48,788 bases of DNA from JAGDYD01 sp046536675 (GTDB lineage: Archaea; Micrarchaeota; Micrarchaeia; Micrarchaeales; CABMGC01): the NCBI GenBank assembly GCA_046536675.1, contig JAWDMK010000003.1:1-48788 (forward strand), in the 5' to 3' direction. Positions 1 to 7,604 of the stretch are shown here, piece after piece. The notes beneath the pieces were generated by a model that did no database searches, was not told the origin of the DNA, and saw nothing but the letters and a program-made list of their open reading frames with translations. The translations under genes and the position numbers were made by a program. The stretch's first letter is position 1; each line of letters starts with the position of its first letter.

Positions 1-41
1 TTGAAAGCCCCGCGTCCTTGGCCGGACTAGACGACAGGAGC
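1..41 (-). tRNA. tRNA-Glu (anticodon UUC), 5' part only
   Basis: Read on the minus strand from position 41, the sequence gives an acceptor 5' strand GCTCCTG, a D arm with the CCGG-type D loop, and an anticodon arm CGGGG-CTTTCAA. The loop positions 34-36 are TTC, so the decoded amino acid is glutamate. The window edge cuts the gene in the anticodon loop, so the 3' half and any intron cannot be judged. The tRNA starts only 3 nt after the tmk stop codon on the same strand, so it may be processed from the tmk transcript. Confidence 0.85.
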
Positions 42-44
42 AAA

Positions 45-638
45 TCAAAGGTATTTTTTAATTATCTCTAAAACCTTTTTATGCGTTGCTTTTATTGAGC
101 CCTCGCCATTTATTACTTTGAAACCGAACTTCTCCGCAAGTGAGATATATTCTTCCCTCACTTCTCTAAGTTTTTGCTCTTGCTCAAAAAGCTCAAAGTT
201 GAACCTGCTTTTGCTTATTCTCTTTATGCATGTCTCTGGTTTTACATCTAAAAATATTGTAATGTCTGGTATCCTAAACTTTTCATTTAGCTTAAGTAGC
301 CATTCCCTATCTAAACCTGCTGATGCACCATATGCCAGAGATGAAAACATGTATCTATCACTTATTACTATAAAACCCTTCTTAAGCGCTGGTAATATCT
401 CTTTTTCAAGATGGTTTGCCCTGTCTGCTGCAAAAAGAAGCTGTAATGTTTGGGCTGAGAGATTTAGGTCGCCCCTTAATACAGCTCTTATTATACCACC
501 TATTATATTCTGTGTTGGCTCTTTTGTAAGAAGGACTTTATTTTTCTGCTTAAGATATTGCTCTAGCATATAGGCCTGTGTTGTGCTTCCCGCGCCGTCT
601 AATCCTTCGAATGCAATAAACAATCCGTTTCTTTTCAT
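45..638 (-). CDS. tmk: thymidylate kinase
   Basis: This 197-residue protein phosphorylates dTMP to dTDP with ATP, in the cytoplasm, as part of dTTP synthesis. It has the P-loop EGLDGAGSTTQ at residues 11-21, the DRY motif of the dTMP site in 'SDRYMFSS' near residue 94, and the LID arginines (RISKSRFNFE) further on. Length is normal for the family. The ATG at 636-638 has no clear Shine-Dalgarno; an AT-rich TATA-like stretch at about 660-672 would place the transcript start close to the ATG, suggesting a leaderless message. It is divergent from dcd, another pyrimidine nucleotide gene, with which it shares a 64-bp promoter region. The Ser-Thr-Thr after the P-loop glycine replaces the usual Lys-Ser/Thr; such variants occur in archaeal Tmk. 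Confidence 0.93.
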   Translation of the reverse strand: MKRNGLFIAFEGLDGAGSTTQAYMLEQYLKQKNKVLLTKEPTQNIIGGIIRAVLRGDLNLSAQTLQLLFAADRANHLEKEILPALKKGFIVISDRYMFSSLAYGASAGLDREWLLKLNEKFRIPDITIFLDVKPETCIKRISKSRFNFELFEQEQKLREVREEYISLAEKFGFKVINGEGSIKATHKKVLEIIKKYL

Positions 639-702
639 TTAATCTAAAAGATATATACAAAAGAATTTATTAATGTTTTATCAAAAATGAAATTGTGGTT
701 CA
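639..702. promoter_or_regulatory. shared divergent promoter region of tmk and dcd
   Basis: Sixty-four bases separate the two start codons. TATA-like stretches are seen at about 647-656 (gatatatac) and 661-672 (aatttatta). The second lies about 25-35 bp from both starts and could serve either direction. Assignment is by spacing only. Confidence 0.4.
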
Positions 703-1242
703 ATGATACTCTCAGATTTTGATCTTTGGAATATGCTGAAAGAAAAAAGGCTCATTATAAAACCATTTAACAAGGAGATAATAAGGGAAAACGGCGTTGA
801 TTTGAGACTTGCTGGTGAAGTAGGCTACCACAATCCAATGCTGAGCGAAGATTTTGTTGTGAATCCATCTAAAAAAGAGGATATAGAAAACGAGTATATA
901 GTAGAGAAAAATAAAAAGGAGATAATACTACAGCCAAAACAACAAGTTTTGCTCTCTACTATAGAGTATTTGAAAATGCCTGATAACCTTATAGGGTTTG
1001 TAGAGCTTCGCAGCACATGGGCGAGACATGGCTTAATTATGCCTCCTACAATAATAGATGCGGGTTTTGAAGGCACTATAACGCTTGAAGTTTATAATGC
1101 TTCTATATACAAGATAAAGCTTAAACCAAAACTAAGGTTTGCACATATAATATTTGCAGTGACTATGAATAGAGTAAAAAATACATATAAAGGAAGCTAC
1201 AGCGGACAGAAAGGAGTGTTTAGACCAAAGGTAATAAAATAA
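703..1242 (+). CDS. dcd: dCTP deaminase (dUTPase-fold)
   Basis: This 179-residue protein converts dCTP to dUTP and ammonia, feeding dTMP synthesis; some archaeal members also hydrolyse dUTP. The family core is visible: ELRSTWARHG at 101-110 supplies the Arg-Ser phosphate ligands, and IIDAGFEGTITLE at 117-129 holds the turn and the catalytic glutamate (E129). A C-terminal glutamine/glycine segment (YSGQKGVF, 166-173) matches the nucleotide-capping tail. It is divergent from tmk, consistent with a shared role in dTTP supply. Deaminase-only versus bifunctional DCD-DUT cannot be settled from motifs alone. Confidence 0.9.
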   Translation: MILSDFDLWNMLKEKRLIIKPFNKEIIRENGVDLRLAGEVGYHNPMLSEDFVVNPSKKEDIENEYIVEKNKKEIILQPKQQVLLSTIEYLKMPDNLIGFVELRSTWARHGLIMPPTIIDAGFEGTITLEVYNASIYKIKLKPKLRFAHIIFAVTMNRVKNTYKGSYSGQKGVFRPKVIK

Positions 1243-1245
1243 AAA

Positions 1246-1524
1246 TTACCTTGTAAGGTCGTTTATTTCTTCTTTTGAGGCTTGCTCCTGCTGCGAAGGG
1301 CTTGTTGAAACCAATACAACATCGCCAACATTCTTTACGTTCTTATATAGAACGCTCTTTGTTCTCAATATGTTCCTTGGGTCCCCTTTCATGCTCTTCC
1401 ATGGTATCATAAGAAGCCTGCTTATCTCGCTCTTTTCAAGATCTAGGATAATTCCTTGCACGTCTCCAAGATACTGGCCTGCATCGCTATATATATCCAT
1501 ATGGTACAATTCAGATAGTTTCAT
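1246..1524 (-). CDS. PRC-barrel domain protein
   Basis: A 92-residue protein with a single PRC-barrel: the pattern 'L..L....I.SD.G..LGDV.GIILDLEK..I..LLM' at residues 1-40 is the family hallmark. Small stand-alone PRC-barrel proteins are widespread in archaea. Some (CdpB1/CdpB2 in haloarchaea) act in cell division with SepF; others are linked to RNA metabolism. Neither role can be assigned here. A good Shine-Dalgarno (GGTG) lies 6-8 nt upstream of the ATG. A paralogue of 77 residues lies at 39658-39891; both share an 'SVLYK-VKNV' type C-terminal motif. It ends 3 nt from the dcd stop, convergently. Confidence 0.75.
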   Translation of the reverse strand: MKLSELYHMDIYSDAGQYLGDVQGIILDLEKSEISRLLMIPWKSMKGDPRNILRTKSVLYKNVKNVGDVVLVSTSPSQQEQASKEEINDLTR

Positions 1525-1559
1525 TTTAACACCATTGTCGCCTTAAGTATTAATTGAAG

Positions 1560-1716
1560 GTAAATGCTTATAAACCTTTAAGAAGAGCGAATTTAGTGGA
1601 ATACATCTGACTGCCCCGCAATGAGGGGAAATTGCGAGAACAAATATGCTTATCAACCTGATGGAAAGCTTCGTAAGGAAGGAGTAGTTTACGGTTGGAA
1701 CCAGTCTATTTCATAA
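1560..1716 (+). other. possible small transcription unit (ncRNA or 31-codon ORF)
   Basis: The stretch between the PRC-barrel gene and endA has a TATA-like box (gcttataaac, 1567-1576) that could be read in either direction; leftward it would serve the PRC gene. To its right the sequence becomes GC-richer and structured: GCAAT (1618-1622) can pair with ATTGC (1631-1635) around an 8-nt loop. An ORF ATG 1621 to TAA 1714-1716 would encode 31 residues with an in-frame cysteine and a Gly/Tyr-rich end. It overlaps the 3' end of endA antisense. No Shine-Dalgarno supports the ATG, so this is a weak candidate. Confidence 0.25.
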
Positions 1717-2849
1717 TATTCATGTCCACTTTTAGGTAAAAGTATCTGCCTAACTTTGTAATATGTTATTGCTGTTTCTCTGTCTGCAATCGCTATTATA
1801 AGCTCGAGCTTTGAATCCTTAGCTTTCTTAATCGCACCAGCAAGCTCCCTTCCTCCTATCTGCTCTTCTTCACCAAGTGATAGCATCGCATATTTTGGCT
1901 TATCAAGTTCTGGATTATCTGCCTCACCGCCATGCCTGTGGTAAAGTATATAGTTTATTTCTGTTTCTTTCTCTTCCACCTCGCCAGGTATTGCCAATAT
2001 AAATGTTTTTCTTACAGAATGCGCTACCCTTATCGCCCTGGCCCACTCAGAGATTAGAAGTTTAGAATTCTTGGGAAAAACGTGCAGGACATGCTTAGAA
2101 TGTGCCCATTCGCTCTTTGCTGTATTTAGCCCAGGCTTTGCTCCGGGGAAATAAATCCTGAAATGTGTACCAAACTTAAATCCTGTCTTAACTATATAGC
2201 CGTTTTCTCGCCAATCCTTATACACTTGGTATAGCATAGGGAATTCTTTTCTCCTCTTCTTTGCATACTTAATAATTTCTTTTGTGTCGTAACCTTTTAC
2301 AATAAGTTTCTTGTGCTCCATAAGGAATACTGTCTCATATATATCCAATTTATTTAGCTTACCTTTCTCAGGGGCTTTATACGAGCCGAATTGGCCGAGC
2401 CAGAATTTTTCATAAAGTTCTCTTCCCTTATCAGGCTCTTTCACTATTGTAACAAGGTCGTCAGGAAAGAAAATTCCCTCTACAGTCCATTTCGGCAGCT
2501 CTATAGACGAAGAAGGATACTTTTTTATAGGCGTTATATCTGGCTTTCTGTATAATGTATTGGAAGGCTTTGCAACCAATCCACGCTCACGCCAGTCTTT
2601 GTATGTAAAGTAGCTTGCCATCAATTTCTTCTTTTTTCTGAAGATCTCAGCAACCTCATCAAAGCCCAGGAGTTTGCCTTTGTATTCACATTCTGCATTT
2701 CTTATATCTATTAAATAGAGGGCTTCTTCTGGAAGTAGAAAAAGATTACCTTCTTTCTCGTAGCCAAAAAATCCGCTCTTCAAAATATCTTTTGTAGACT
2801 GATCTGCTGCAATTATCTCTCTTTTATTTAAAAACTTAAGTTTCAGCAT
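1689..2849 (-). CDS. endA: tRNA-splicing endonuclease, three-unit (epsilon-2, ARMAN-like) type
   Basis: This enzyme cuts introns out of precursor tRNAs at bulge-helix-bulge sites. From the ATG at 2847-2849 it is about 386 residues, roughly twice the homotetrameric archaeal form. A duplication is visible: YKDWRERG at 83-90 and YKDWRENG at 210-217. Only the second copy keeps the catalytic unit: GFKFGTHFRIYFPGA (Y233), AHSKHVLHV (H250) and RVAHSVRK (K281), the expected Tyr-His-Lys triad. A C-terminal half-unit follows. This arrangement fits the epsilon-2 class described from ARMAN archaea. The open frame extends 34 residues upstream, but that part is AT-rich and Tyr/Leu-biased, and a TATA-like element (2868-2880) sits about 25 bp before the chosen ATG. 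Divergent from taw1, also a tRNA gene. An intron-bearing tRNA-Gly lies at 7587-7670. Confidence 0.9.
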   Translation of the reverse strand: MLKLKFLNKREIIAADQSTKDILKSGFFGYEKEGNLFLLPEEALYLIDIRNAECEYKGKLLGFDEVAEIFRKKKKLMASYFTYKDWRERGLVAKPSNTLYRKPDITPIKKYPSSSIELPKWTVEGIFFPDDLVTIVKEPDKGRELYEKFWLGQFGSYKAPEKGKLNKLDIYETVFLMEHKKLIVKGYDTKEIIKYAKKRRKEFPMLYQVYKDWRENGYIVKTGFKFGTHFRIYFPGAKPGLNTAKSEWAHSKHVLHVFPKNSKLLISEWARAIRVAHSVRKTFILAIPGEVEEKETEINYILYHRHGGEADNPELDKPKYAMLSLGEEEQIGGRELAGAIKKAKDSKLELIIAIADRETAITYYKVRQILLPKSGHEYYEIDWFQP

Positions 2850-2937
2850 AAAGATCAGTGTAGACAAATTAATATAATATAGCAATAAATAATAATGTGA
2901 GTTATAATTATCAAAATATAAATTTTTAAGTGAGAAA

Positions 2938-3927
2938 ATGCTTGAAGGCACACCTAATATACCGGAGAAGTTAAAATCGATGATGAAGAAACAGGGTTAC
3001 CATTTTGTCGGAAAACACTCAGCGGCGAAGCTATGCAACTACACTACAAGCAGCCTAAAAAATGGTACAACATGCTACAAAAACCAGTTCTATGGAATAA
3101 GAAGCTGGCGTTGTTTACAAAGTGCACCTACGCTTGGATGTGATCTTGCATGCGTCTTCTGCTGGAGGATAATACCTGAGGAGGTTGGAGTAAAGTGGAA
3201 TGAATTGAACTTTACAGAATGGGATGATCCATCAGATATTGCAGATGGGCTTATTGAGGCGCAGAGGAAAATGCTTACAGGCTATAAAGGCAATGAGAAG
3301 GTTGATAAAAAGAGACTCGAAGAAGCAAATGACCCTGCACATGTTACATTTAGTCTTACGGGAGAGCCACTCTTTTATCCTAAAATGAGTGAACTTATCG
3401 AAGAGTTTCATAAAAGGAAGATGAGCACATTCCTCGTAACAAATGGGACTTTACCTGAAGCACTTAAAAAATTGAAGACCTTACCAACGCAGCTTTATGT
3501 TTCAGTGCAGGCACCAAACAAAGAGGTTTATGAAAAGGTTACAAGGCCCAAGATACCACATGCCTGGGAAAACTTTCTTGAGTTTCTTGATGTTTTCTCA
3601 AAACTGAATACAAGGCGCGTATTTAGACTTACACTTATCAGGGGCTTAAATCTTGTTGATGCAAAGGGCTATGCTGAACTAATAAAAAGAGGAAATCCTG
3701 ATTATGTAGAGGTTAAGGGTTTTGTTTTTGTTGGTGGGGCAAGAAATCCATCGAGGGGCTTAAGCTACGGGCTTATGCCTAATAAAGAAGAGATAATTAA
3801 CTTTGCAAAAGAGATTGCCGAAGCCTCCGGCTATGTTTTTACAGACTACCACAAACCCAGCAATGTTGCCCTCTTATCCAGAAATGAAGAGGTAGCTTCA
3901 AGGAGGTTGATACACTTTGAAAAATAA
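2938..3927 (+). CDS. taw1: tRNA 4-demethylwyosine synthase (radical SAM)
   Basis: This 329-residue enzyme builds the tricyclic imG-14 base from N1-methylguanosine-37 of tRNA-Phe, using pyruvate and S-adenosylmethionine. The radical-SAM cluster motif is C68-x3-C72-x2-C75 (GCDLACVFCW). Three more cysteines, C33, C46 and C59, are spaced 13 apart, as in archaeal Taw1, where they bind a second iron-sulfur cluster. 'SLTGEPLFYP' is the GEP-like SAM contact. There is no flavodoxin domain, as expected for the archaeal form. The ATG has a Shine-Dalgarno (AAGTGAG) 4-5 nt upstream. Its stop overlaps the next gene by 11 nt, so they are probably co-transcribed. Confidence 0.93.
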   Translation: MLEGTPNIPEKLKSMMKKQGYHFVGKHSAAKLCNYTTSSLKNGTTCYKNQFYGIRSWRCLQSAPTLGCDLACVFCWRIIPEEVGVKWNELNFTEWDDPSDIADGLIEAQRKMLTGYKGNEKVDKKRLEEANDPAHVTFSLTGEPLFYPKMSELIEEFHKRKMSTFLVTNGTLPEALKKLKTLPTQLYVSVQAPNKEVYEKVTRPKIPHAWENFLEFLDVFSKLNTRRVFRLTLIRGLNLVDAKGYAELIKRGNPDYVEVKGFVFVGGARNPSRGLSYGLMPNKEEIINFAKEIAEASGYVFTDYHKPSNVALLSRNEEVASRRLIHFEK

Positions 3928-4960
3928 AAAGAAAAAAGAGGAAGGTGCTCTAAACCTAAAAAGTATCGAAAAGATAGAAGCAGAGGTTGACTACAAAAAG
4001 AGGATAAAAAGGATAGAGTACATTTTGGTTAGCATACTCATTGGAAGCGCTGTTGTGTTTGGATTCATTGCTGTAAGTGCAATACTTAATGAAGGGCCCT
4101 CGAAATTTTTACAGACAATTGAATCTATAAATCTTTTCTATTATGGCATAGCTTTGCTCCTGGTACTCTCTGCTTATCTACTTAGGTTCCCTAAATGGGA
4201 ATATTATCTTAAAAGGTTAAAGGTAAAAATACCAAGAAGAAAAAATTTTGCAATCTACCTTTCCATGTATTCGATGGATATAACGCCAGGGAGGTGGGGA
4301 AGGGCTGTTGTATCATATACTATAAATAAGCTTGCAAAAGTAAGGTTTAGCAAAACTTTCCCTGCTGTTGTTGCAGATATTTTTACCGACTTCCTCGGTT
4401 TTGCAATTATATGTGTTTTCTTCGCTTTTTTTGTTCATAGATATATTGTCATCTCATTAATAATAACAGCAATACTCCTTCTGCCTTTTCTCTTTCTTTA
4501 CCATGAAAAACCTTTTGCATACTTAAAATCGAAGCTAAGCAGATTCAAGAGCTTAGAAAGCTTTTTCGAAGTGGGAGATTTGTATTTTAAATATAACAAG
4601 ATGCTTGGAAGGCGCGCGTATTGGTACTCAATACTTTATACTGTACCTTCTATGCTTCTGAATGGTTTAAGCTTGTATTTTGTAATATTGAGCTTTGGAA
4701 TAAATGTTGGTGTTGCAAATATACCAACAATCTTATTTATCTTCTCCTCGTCGCTCATTTTCGGAATGATAACAGGGATACCTGCAAATCTTGCTGTAAC
4801 TGATGGTGCGATGATTAGTGAGCTTATTGCGTTTTTCGGAAGCGAGATAAGTTTTGGGCTTGCATCGGTTATAACAATATTCTTCCGAATCGCAACCGTC
4901 TGGTTTGTTGAGCTGTTTGGATTCATTGCGCTTGTATACACATTTAGATACTGGAGATAG
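3917..4960 (+). CDS. flippase-like / UPF0104 (lysylphosphatidylglycerol synthase TM-region) membrane protein
   Basis: A 347-residue integral membrane protein with a charged cytoplasmic N-terminus (residues 1-30, Lys/Glu rich) and about seven to eight hydrophobic helices. 'SMYSMDITPGRWGRAVVSY' near residue 116 matches the 'PG..GE' loop of the family. The late segment 'SSSLIFGMITGIPANLAVTDGAMI' matches the family motif of Pro/Gly-rich helices ending 'P.G.G..E'. Relatives are annotated as flippase-like or as AglD-associated. The TTG start is chosen because a strong Shine-Dalgarno (AGGAGGTTGA, 3901-3910) lies 6-7 nt upstream, within the end of taw1. Substrate unknown. Confidence 0.75.
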   Translation: MKNKKKKEEGALNLKSIEKIEAEVDYKKRIKRIEYILVSILIGSAVVFGFIAVSAILNEGPSKFLQTIESINLFYYGIALLLVLSAYLLRFPKWEYYLKRLKVKIPRRKNFAIYLSMYSMDITPGRWGRAVVSYTINKLAKVRFSKTFPAVVADIFTDFLGFAIICVFFAFFVHRYIVISLIITAILLLPFLFLYHEKPFAYLKSKLSRFKSLESFFEVGDLYFKYNKMLGRRAYWYSILYTVPSMLLNGLSLYFVILSFGINVGVANIPTILFIFSSSLIFGMITGIPANLAVTDGAMISELIAFFGSEISFGLASVITIFFRIATVWFVELFGFIALVYTFRYWR

Positions 4961-5711
4961 TGTATTTTGAAAGTGATTCTGCTTCTGCAAAATTTGGATT
5001 GGAAGGAATTATTAAGGATATTAGCTTGCCCTTAAATCTTTCTGAAATTTTAGAAAGAGTATGAATGTCTGCATAAACTATATCTTCGCTCTCCTTGCCA
5101 ACATCTGCAAGAACAAGTATCTTTTGTATTATGTTTATCTTCCTCTCTTCTTGTGCTTTGTTTAGCAGATCTATTGCTTCGCCAAGGCTCATGGCCCTAT
5201 CTTCTTTGTAATTATAGTCAAGAAGGACTAGCGTATGCTGATTGTTTTGGAGATTTTTGTTTATTACATCTATAAAAGAAACAGGCTTGTACTTCTCGCT
5301 CCAAAAAGGTATTGTTGTAGTTGGACCAAACCTATATATGTCTAAGCCACTCTCACCAATCGCAGCTGTAAATATAGAAGGAGCGTGGATTACCCTAACA
5401 ACTATGCCCATTTTCTGCGCAAGGTCAATTATAGTATTGTGGGTAGTGGCTATGAGTGGATCGCCCATGACAAAAATTACCACCGCTTTGTTCTTTGCAT
5501 ACTCCAATGTAGCCTTTACATTTTCTTCTAAATCAGACCTGCTGAGCTTTGCTATACCTTTGCCTAAAATCTTTTCAAGGTAATTAATGTAGTTGCTGCT
5601 TACTCTATTTGTATAAGGATCAAGAAAGAGCTTATCTGCCTTCTTTGCTATCTCAATAGCACGCAATGAAATGTCGCCTTCTGATAAACCTAAGCCTATT
5701 AAAAAAAGCAA
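4944..5711 (-). CDS. dphB: diphthine synthase (SAM methyltransferase)
   Basis: DphB methylates the modified histidine of elongation factor 2 on the way to diphthamide. The protein is about 255 residues and opens with LFLIGLGLSEGDIS, the conserved N-terminus of the family. The SAM-binding motifs VIFVMGDPLIATTH and 'HAPSIFTAAIGESGLDIYRFG' follow. A TTG at 5709-5711 is preferred: it aligns with the usual family start and has AAAGGTG five nt upstream. A GTG two codons earlier (5715-5717) is the alternative. It follows radA on the same strand by a few bases (operon) and converges on the flippase-like gene with a 17-nt overlap. Confidence 0.93.
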   Translation of the reverse strand: MLFLIGLGLSEGDISLRAIEIAKKADKLFLDPYTNRVSSNYINYLEKILGKGIAKLSRSDLEENVKATLEYAKNKAVVIFVMGDPLIATTHNTIIDLAQKMGIVVRVIHAPSIFTAAIGESGLDIYRFGPTTTIPFWSEKYKPVSFIDVINKNLQNNQHTLVLLDYNYKEDRAMSLGEAIDLLNKAQEERKINIIQKILVLADVGKESEDIVYADIHTLSKISERFKGKLISLIIPSNPNFAEAESLSKYTISSI

Positions 5712-5721
5712 ACCCACACCT

Positions 5722-6678
5722 TTAATCTCTTATTCCTTCTGGTGTTATTTTTATTACACATTCGCCTTCTGGCATATTTGGTGAATCAACTAGCCTTATG
5801 ATTCTTTTATCCTCTTTGCCTTTTCTTATATAAAGCCTTGTTGTAGCGGCGTGAGCTATTATGTTGCCGCCTACTGGCGTTGTCGGGTCACCAAAGAGTA
5901 TTGCAGGGTTGTCCATAACCTGGTTGGTTACATATACCGCAAGATTGTATTTATCCGCTATGCTCTGAAGCCTATGCAGGTGCTGGTTTAGCTTCTGCTG
6001 CCTTTCCCCCAATGCACCTCTTCCGACAAACTCAGATCTGAAAAGTGCCATAAGCGAGTCAACCACAATAAGCTTAATGTTCTTCTCTGTAATTAACTTA
6101 TCTGCTCGCTCTATTGTAAGTATCTGCTGTTCTGTAGAAAAAGTTCTAACAGAAAAGATGTTCTGAAGTGCTTTCTCTGGATCAAGACCAACCGCCTTAG
6201 CCATTGTTGCTATCCTCTCTGGTCTGAAAGTACCTTCTGTATCAACAAATAGAACATTACCTTCAAGCCCACCTTTTTCAATAGGAAGTTGCACATTGAC
6301 AGAGAGCTGAAAGCCTATCTGTGTCTTTCCAGAAGCAAATCTGCCATATACCTCTGTAATGCCGTTTGTCTCTACACCACCGCCAAGAAGCTCGTCGAAG
6401 CTCTTAGAGCCTGTTGTAATTCTTCCGAGAGCCTTTCTCTTTTCGAAAACCTGTTCGCCTGTTTCATACTCTATAGTTGTTGCCTGCTTTGCCGCATCTA
6501 TCGCCTTCTTTGCTGCATCAACACTTATACCTGTCAAGTCTGAAAGATCATGAGGCGAAGAGGTTGCAACCTTCTCTATAGTATCTATGCCTGCTTCTCT
6601 CAGCTTTTCTGCTGTTGCTGAGCCTATACCAGGAAGATCTTCTAAATCCCTTATACTCTTTTCTTTTTCTTTAGCCAT
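5722..6678 (-). CDS. radA: DNA repair and recombination protein RadA
   Basis: RadA is the archaeal Rad51/RecA recombinase that forms filaments on single-stranded DNA and drives strand exchange. The 318-residue protein has an N-terminal helix-hairpin-helix domain (residues 10-62, 'LPGIGSATAEKL' and 'LTGISVDAAKKAI'), the linker polymerisation region, Walker A GRFASGKTQ at 112-120, Walker B LIVVDSL near residue 200, and the L1/L2 region with 'ALGERQQKLNQHLHRLQ' and 'DPTTPVGGNIIAHAATTRL'. No intein interrupts the P-loop. Walker A has Arg-Phe-Ala where most archaeal RadA have Glu-Phe-Gly. A minus-strand TATA-like box is seen at about 6709-6717. dphB follows in the same operon. Confidence 0.95.
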   Translation of the reverse strand: MAKEKEKSIRDLEDLPGIGSATAEKLREAGIDTIEKVATSSPHDLSDLTGISVDAAKKAIDAAKQATTIEYETGEQVFEKRKALGRITTGSKSFDELLGGGVETNGITEVYGRFASGKTQIGFQLSVNVQLPIEKGGLEGNVLFVDTEGTFRPERIATMAKAVGLDPEKALQNIFSVRTFSTEQQILTIERADKLITEKNIKLIVVDSLMALFRSEFVGRGALGERQQKLNQHLHRLQSIADKYNLAVYVTNQVMDNPAILFGDPTTPVGGNIIAHAATTRLYIRKGKEDKRIIRLVDSPNMPEGECVIKITPEGIRD

Positions 6679-6739
6679 ACCCCCAACTAAATTAATATTG
6701 GAAAATAAGAAATATAAACTCTTTTGAATGGCTCAATAG

Positions 6740-6870
6740 TAGCCATAACCTTATATCATGGGTTTTTATTTCTTTTTAGTCAAATTCAGATTAAAAGGAA
6801 GAGGCCAGCGCGGTTTCGCATGCGCTGGCAAGGCGACCAGTTTTACCCTTCCCACAGTAGAGAACCCGTA
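6740..6870 (+). ncRNA. candidate structured small RNA in the radA-DUF92 intergenic region
   Basis: This gene-free stretch is distinctly GC-richer than its flanks. It contains a perfect 8-bp hairpin, GCCAGCGC (6804-6811) with GCGCTGGC (6822-6829) around a 10-nt loop. A possible closing stem GGAAG (6797-6801) with CTTCC (6848-6852) is followed by CACA. TATA-like boxes at 6751-6757 and 6763-6771 would start transcripts near 6780-6795 on the plus strand. I see no k-turn, so a standard H/ACA guide is not supported. No ORF of note fits. The family is unknown. Confidence 0.4.
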
Positions 6871-6929
6871 TTTATTATAGAACAGTGCAGATTTAAAAAT
6901 GTTTTCATTTAGTGGAATTTTTCAAAAAT

Positions 6930-7604
6930 ATGGAAAGTGATACCTTGCTATTACTAACGCTTGACGAAAAAGGAATCGCCTCTGCAATTATTCTCGCTGT
7001 GCTCATACTTTATTTTGGTGGTAGCGAAGGATTGTTCTTTCTCTCCCTTCTTATCTTATTTCTTGTTCTCTCTGCCATAGCAACAAACACAGGCAAAAAG
7101 AAGAAAAGAGAACAGGGCTTATATGAAAAATCCAGGGGCTGGAAGAACGTTGTTGCAAATGGCTTGGTACCACTCTTTATTGCGGTATTATTTTACTTTG
7201 CTCAGAAACCTTTTGAAGAAATCCTTGTATTTGGCTATATTGCTAGCATAGCCGCGATAACCGCAGACAAATTTGCAAGCGAGATAGGGGTTCTCGACGG
7301 CACACCCATTATGCTGCTCACGCTCAAAAGAATAAAGAAAGGCACTTCTGGTGGCGTAACTGCGCTTGGCTTGGCTGCAAGCTTCGTTGCCGCATTATTA
7401 ATTGCACTTACCAGCTTTGCTATAAGCCCAAACCTCATTGCATTTCTAATAGTTCTTTTCTCAGGCTATATGGGCAATATTGTCGATTCTGTTCTTGGCT
7501 ATTATGAAGAAAGGGGTTTTGGAAACAAATTTACAACTAACTTAGCATGTGCTCTCTCAGGTTTTGTTATTTCTTTTATCCTTCTTGCGCTAGCCGGGAT
7601 TTGA
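6930..7604 (+). CDS. DUF92 / VTE6-like integral membrane protein
   Basis: A polytopic membrane protein of about 224 residues with six or so hydrophobic helices. The family signature is clear: 'DKFASEIGVLDGTPIMLL', 'IKKGTSGGVTALG' and 'GNIVDSVLG', matching DUF92. Plant (VTE6) and cyanobacterial members are phytyl-phosphate kinases using CTP; the archaeal substrate is not established but an isoprenoid phosphate is plausible. The start is uncertain: GTG at 6912 or ATG at 6930. A TATA-like box (atttaaaaat, 6891-6900) favours the ATG. The last six codons, stop included, lie antisense over the 3' end of the tRNA-Gly gene, an 18-nt overlap (7587-7604). Confidence 0.8.
   Translation: MESDTLLLLTLDEKGIASAIILAVLILYFGGSEGLFFLSLLILFLVLSAIATNTGKKKKREQGLYEKSRGWKNVVANGLVPLFIAVLFYFAQKPFEEILVFGYIASIAAITADKFASEIGVLDGTPIMLLTLKRIKKGTSGGVTALGLAASFVAALLIALTSFAISPNLIAFLIVLFSGYMGNIVDSVLGYYEERGFGNKFTTNLACALSGFVISFILLALAGI

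Noticed and set aside
1598..1716. C/D box guide RNA or RNase P RNA
   Set aside because: No proper C (RUGAUGA) and D (CUGA) box pair is found at the right spacing, and the stretch is far too short and lacks conserved RNase P elements.
2850..2951. Extra 34 residues at the start of EndA, with a Leu/Tyr-rich hydrophobic look
   Set aside because: The stretch is AT-rich promoter-like DNA, holds a TATA-like element at leaderless distance from the ATG at 2849, and would run into the divergent taw1 promoter. It is an open frame by chance.
6797..6860. H/ACA guide RNA
   Set aside because: The hairpin ends near an ACA, but there is no k-turn, the 5' side of the pocket is only two bases and the lower stem is short, so only a generic small-RNA candidate is kept.
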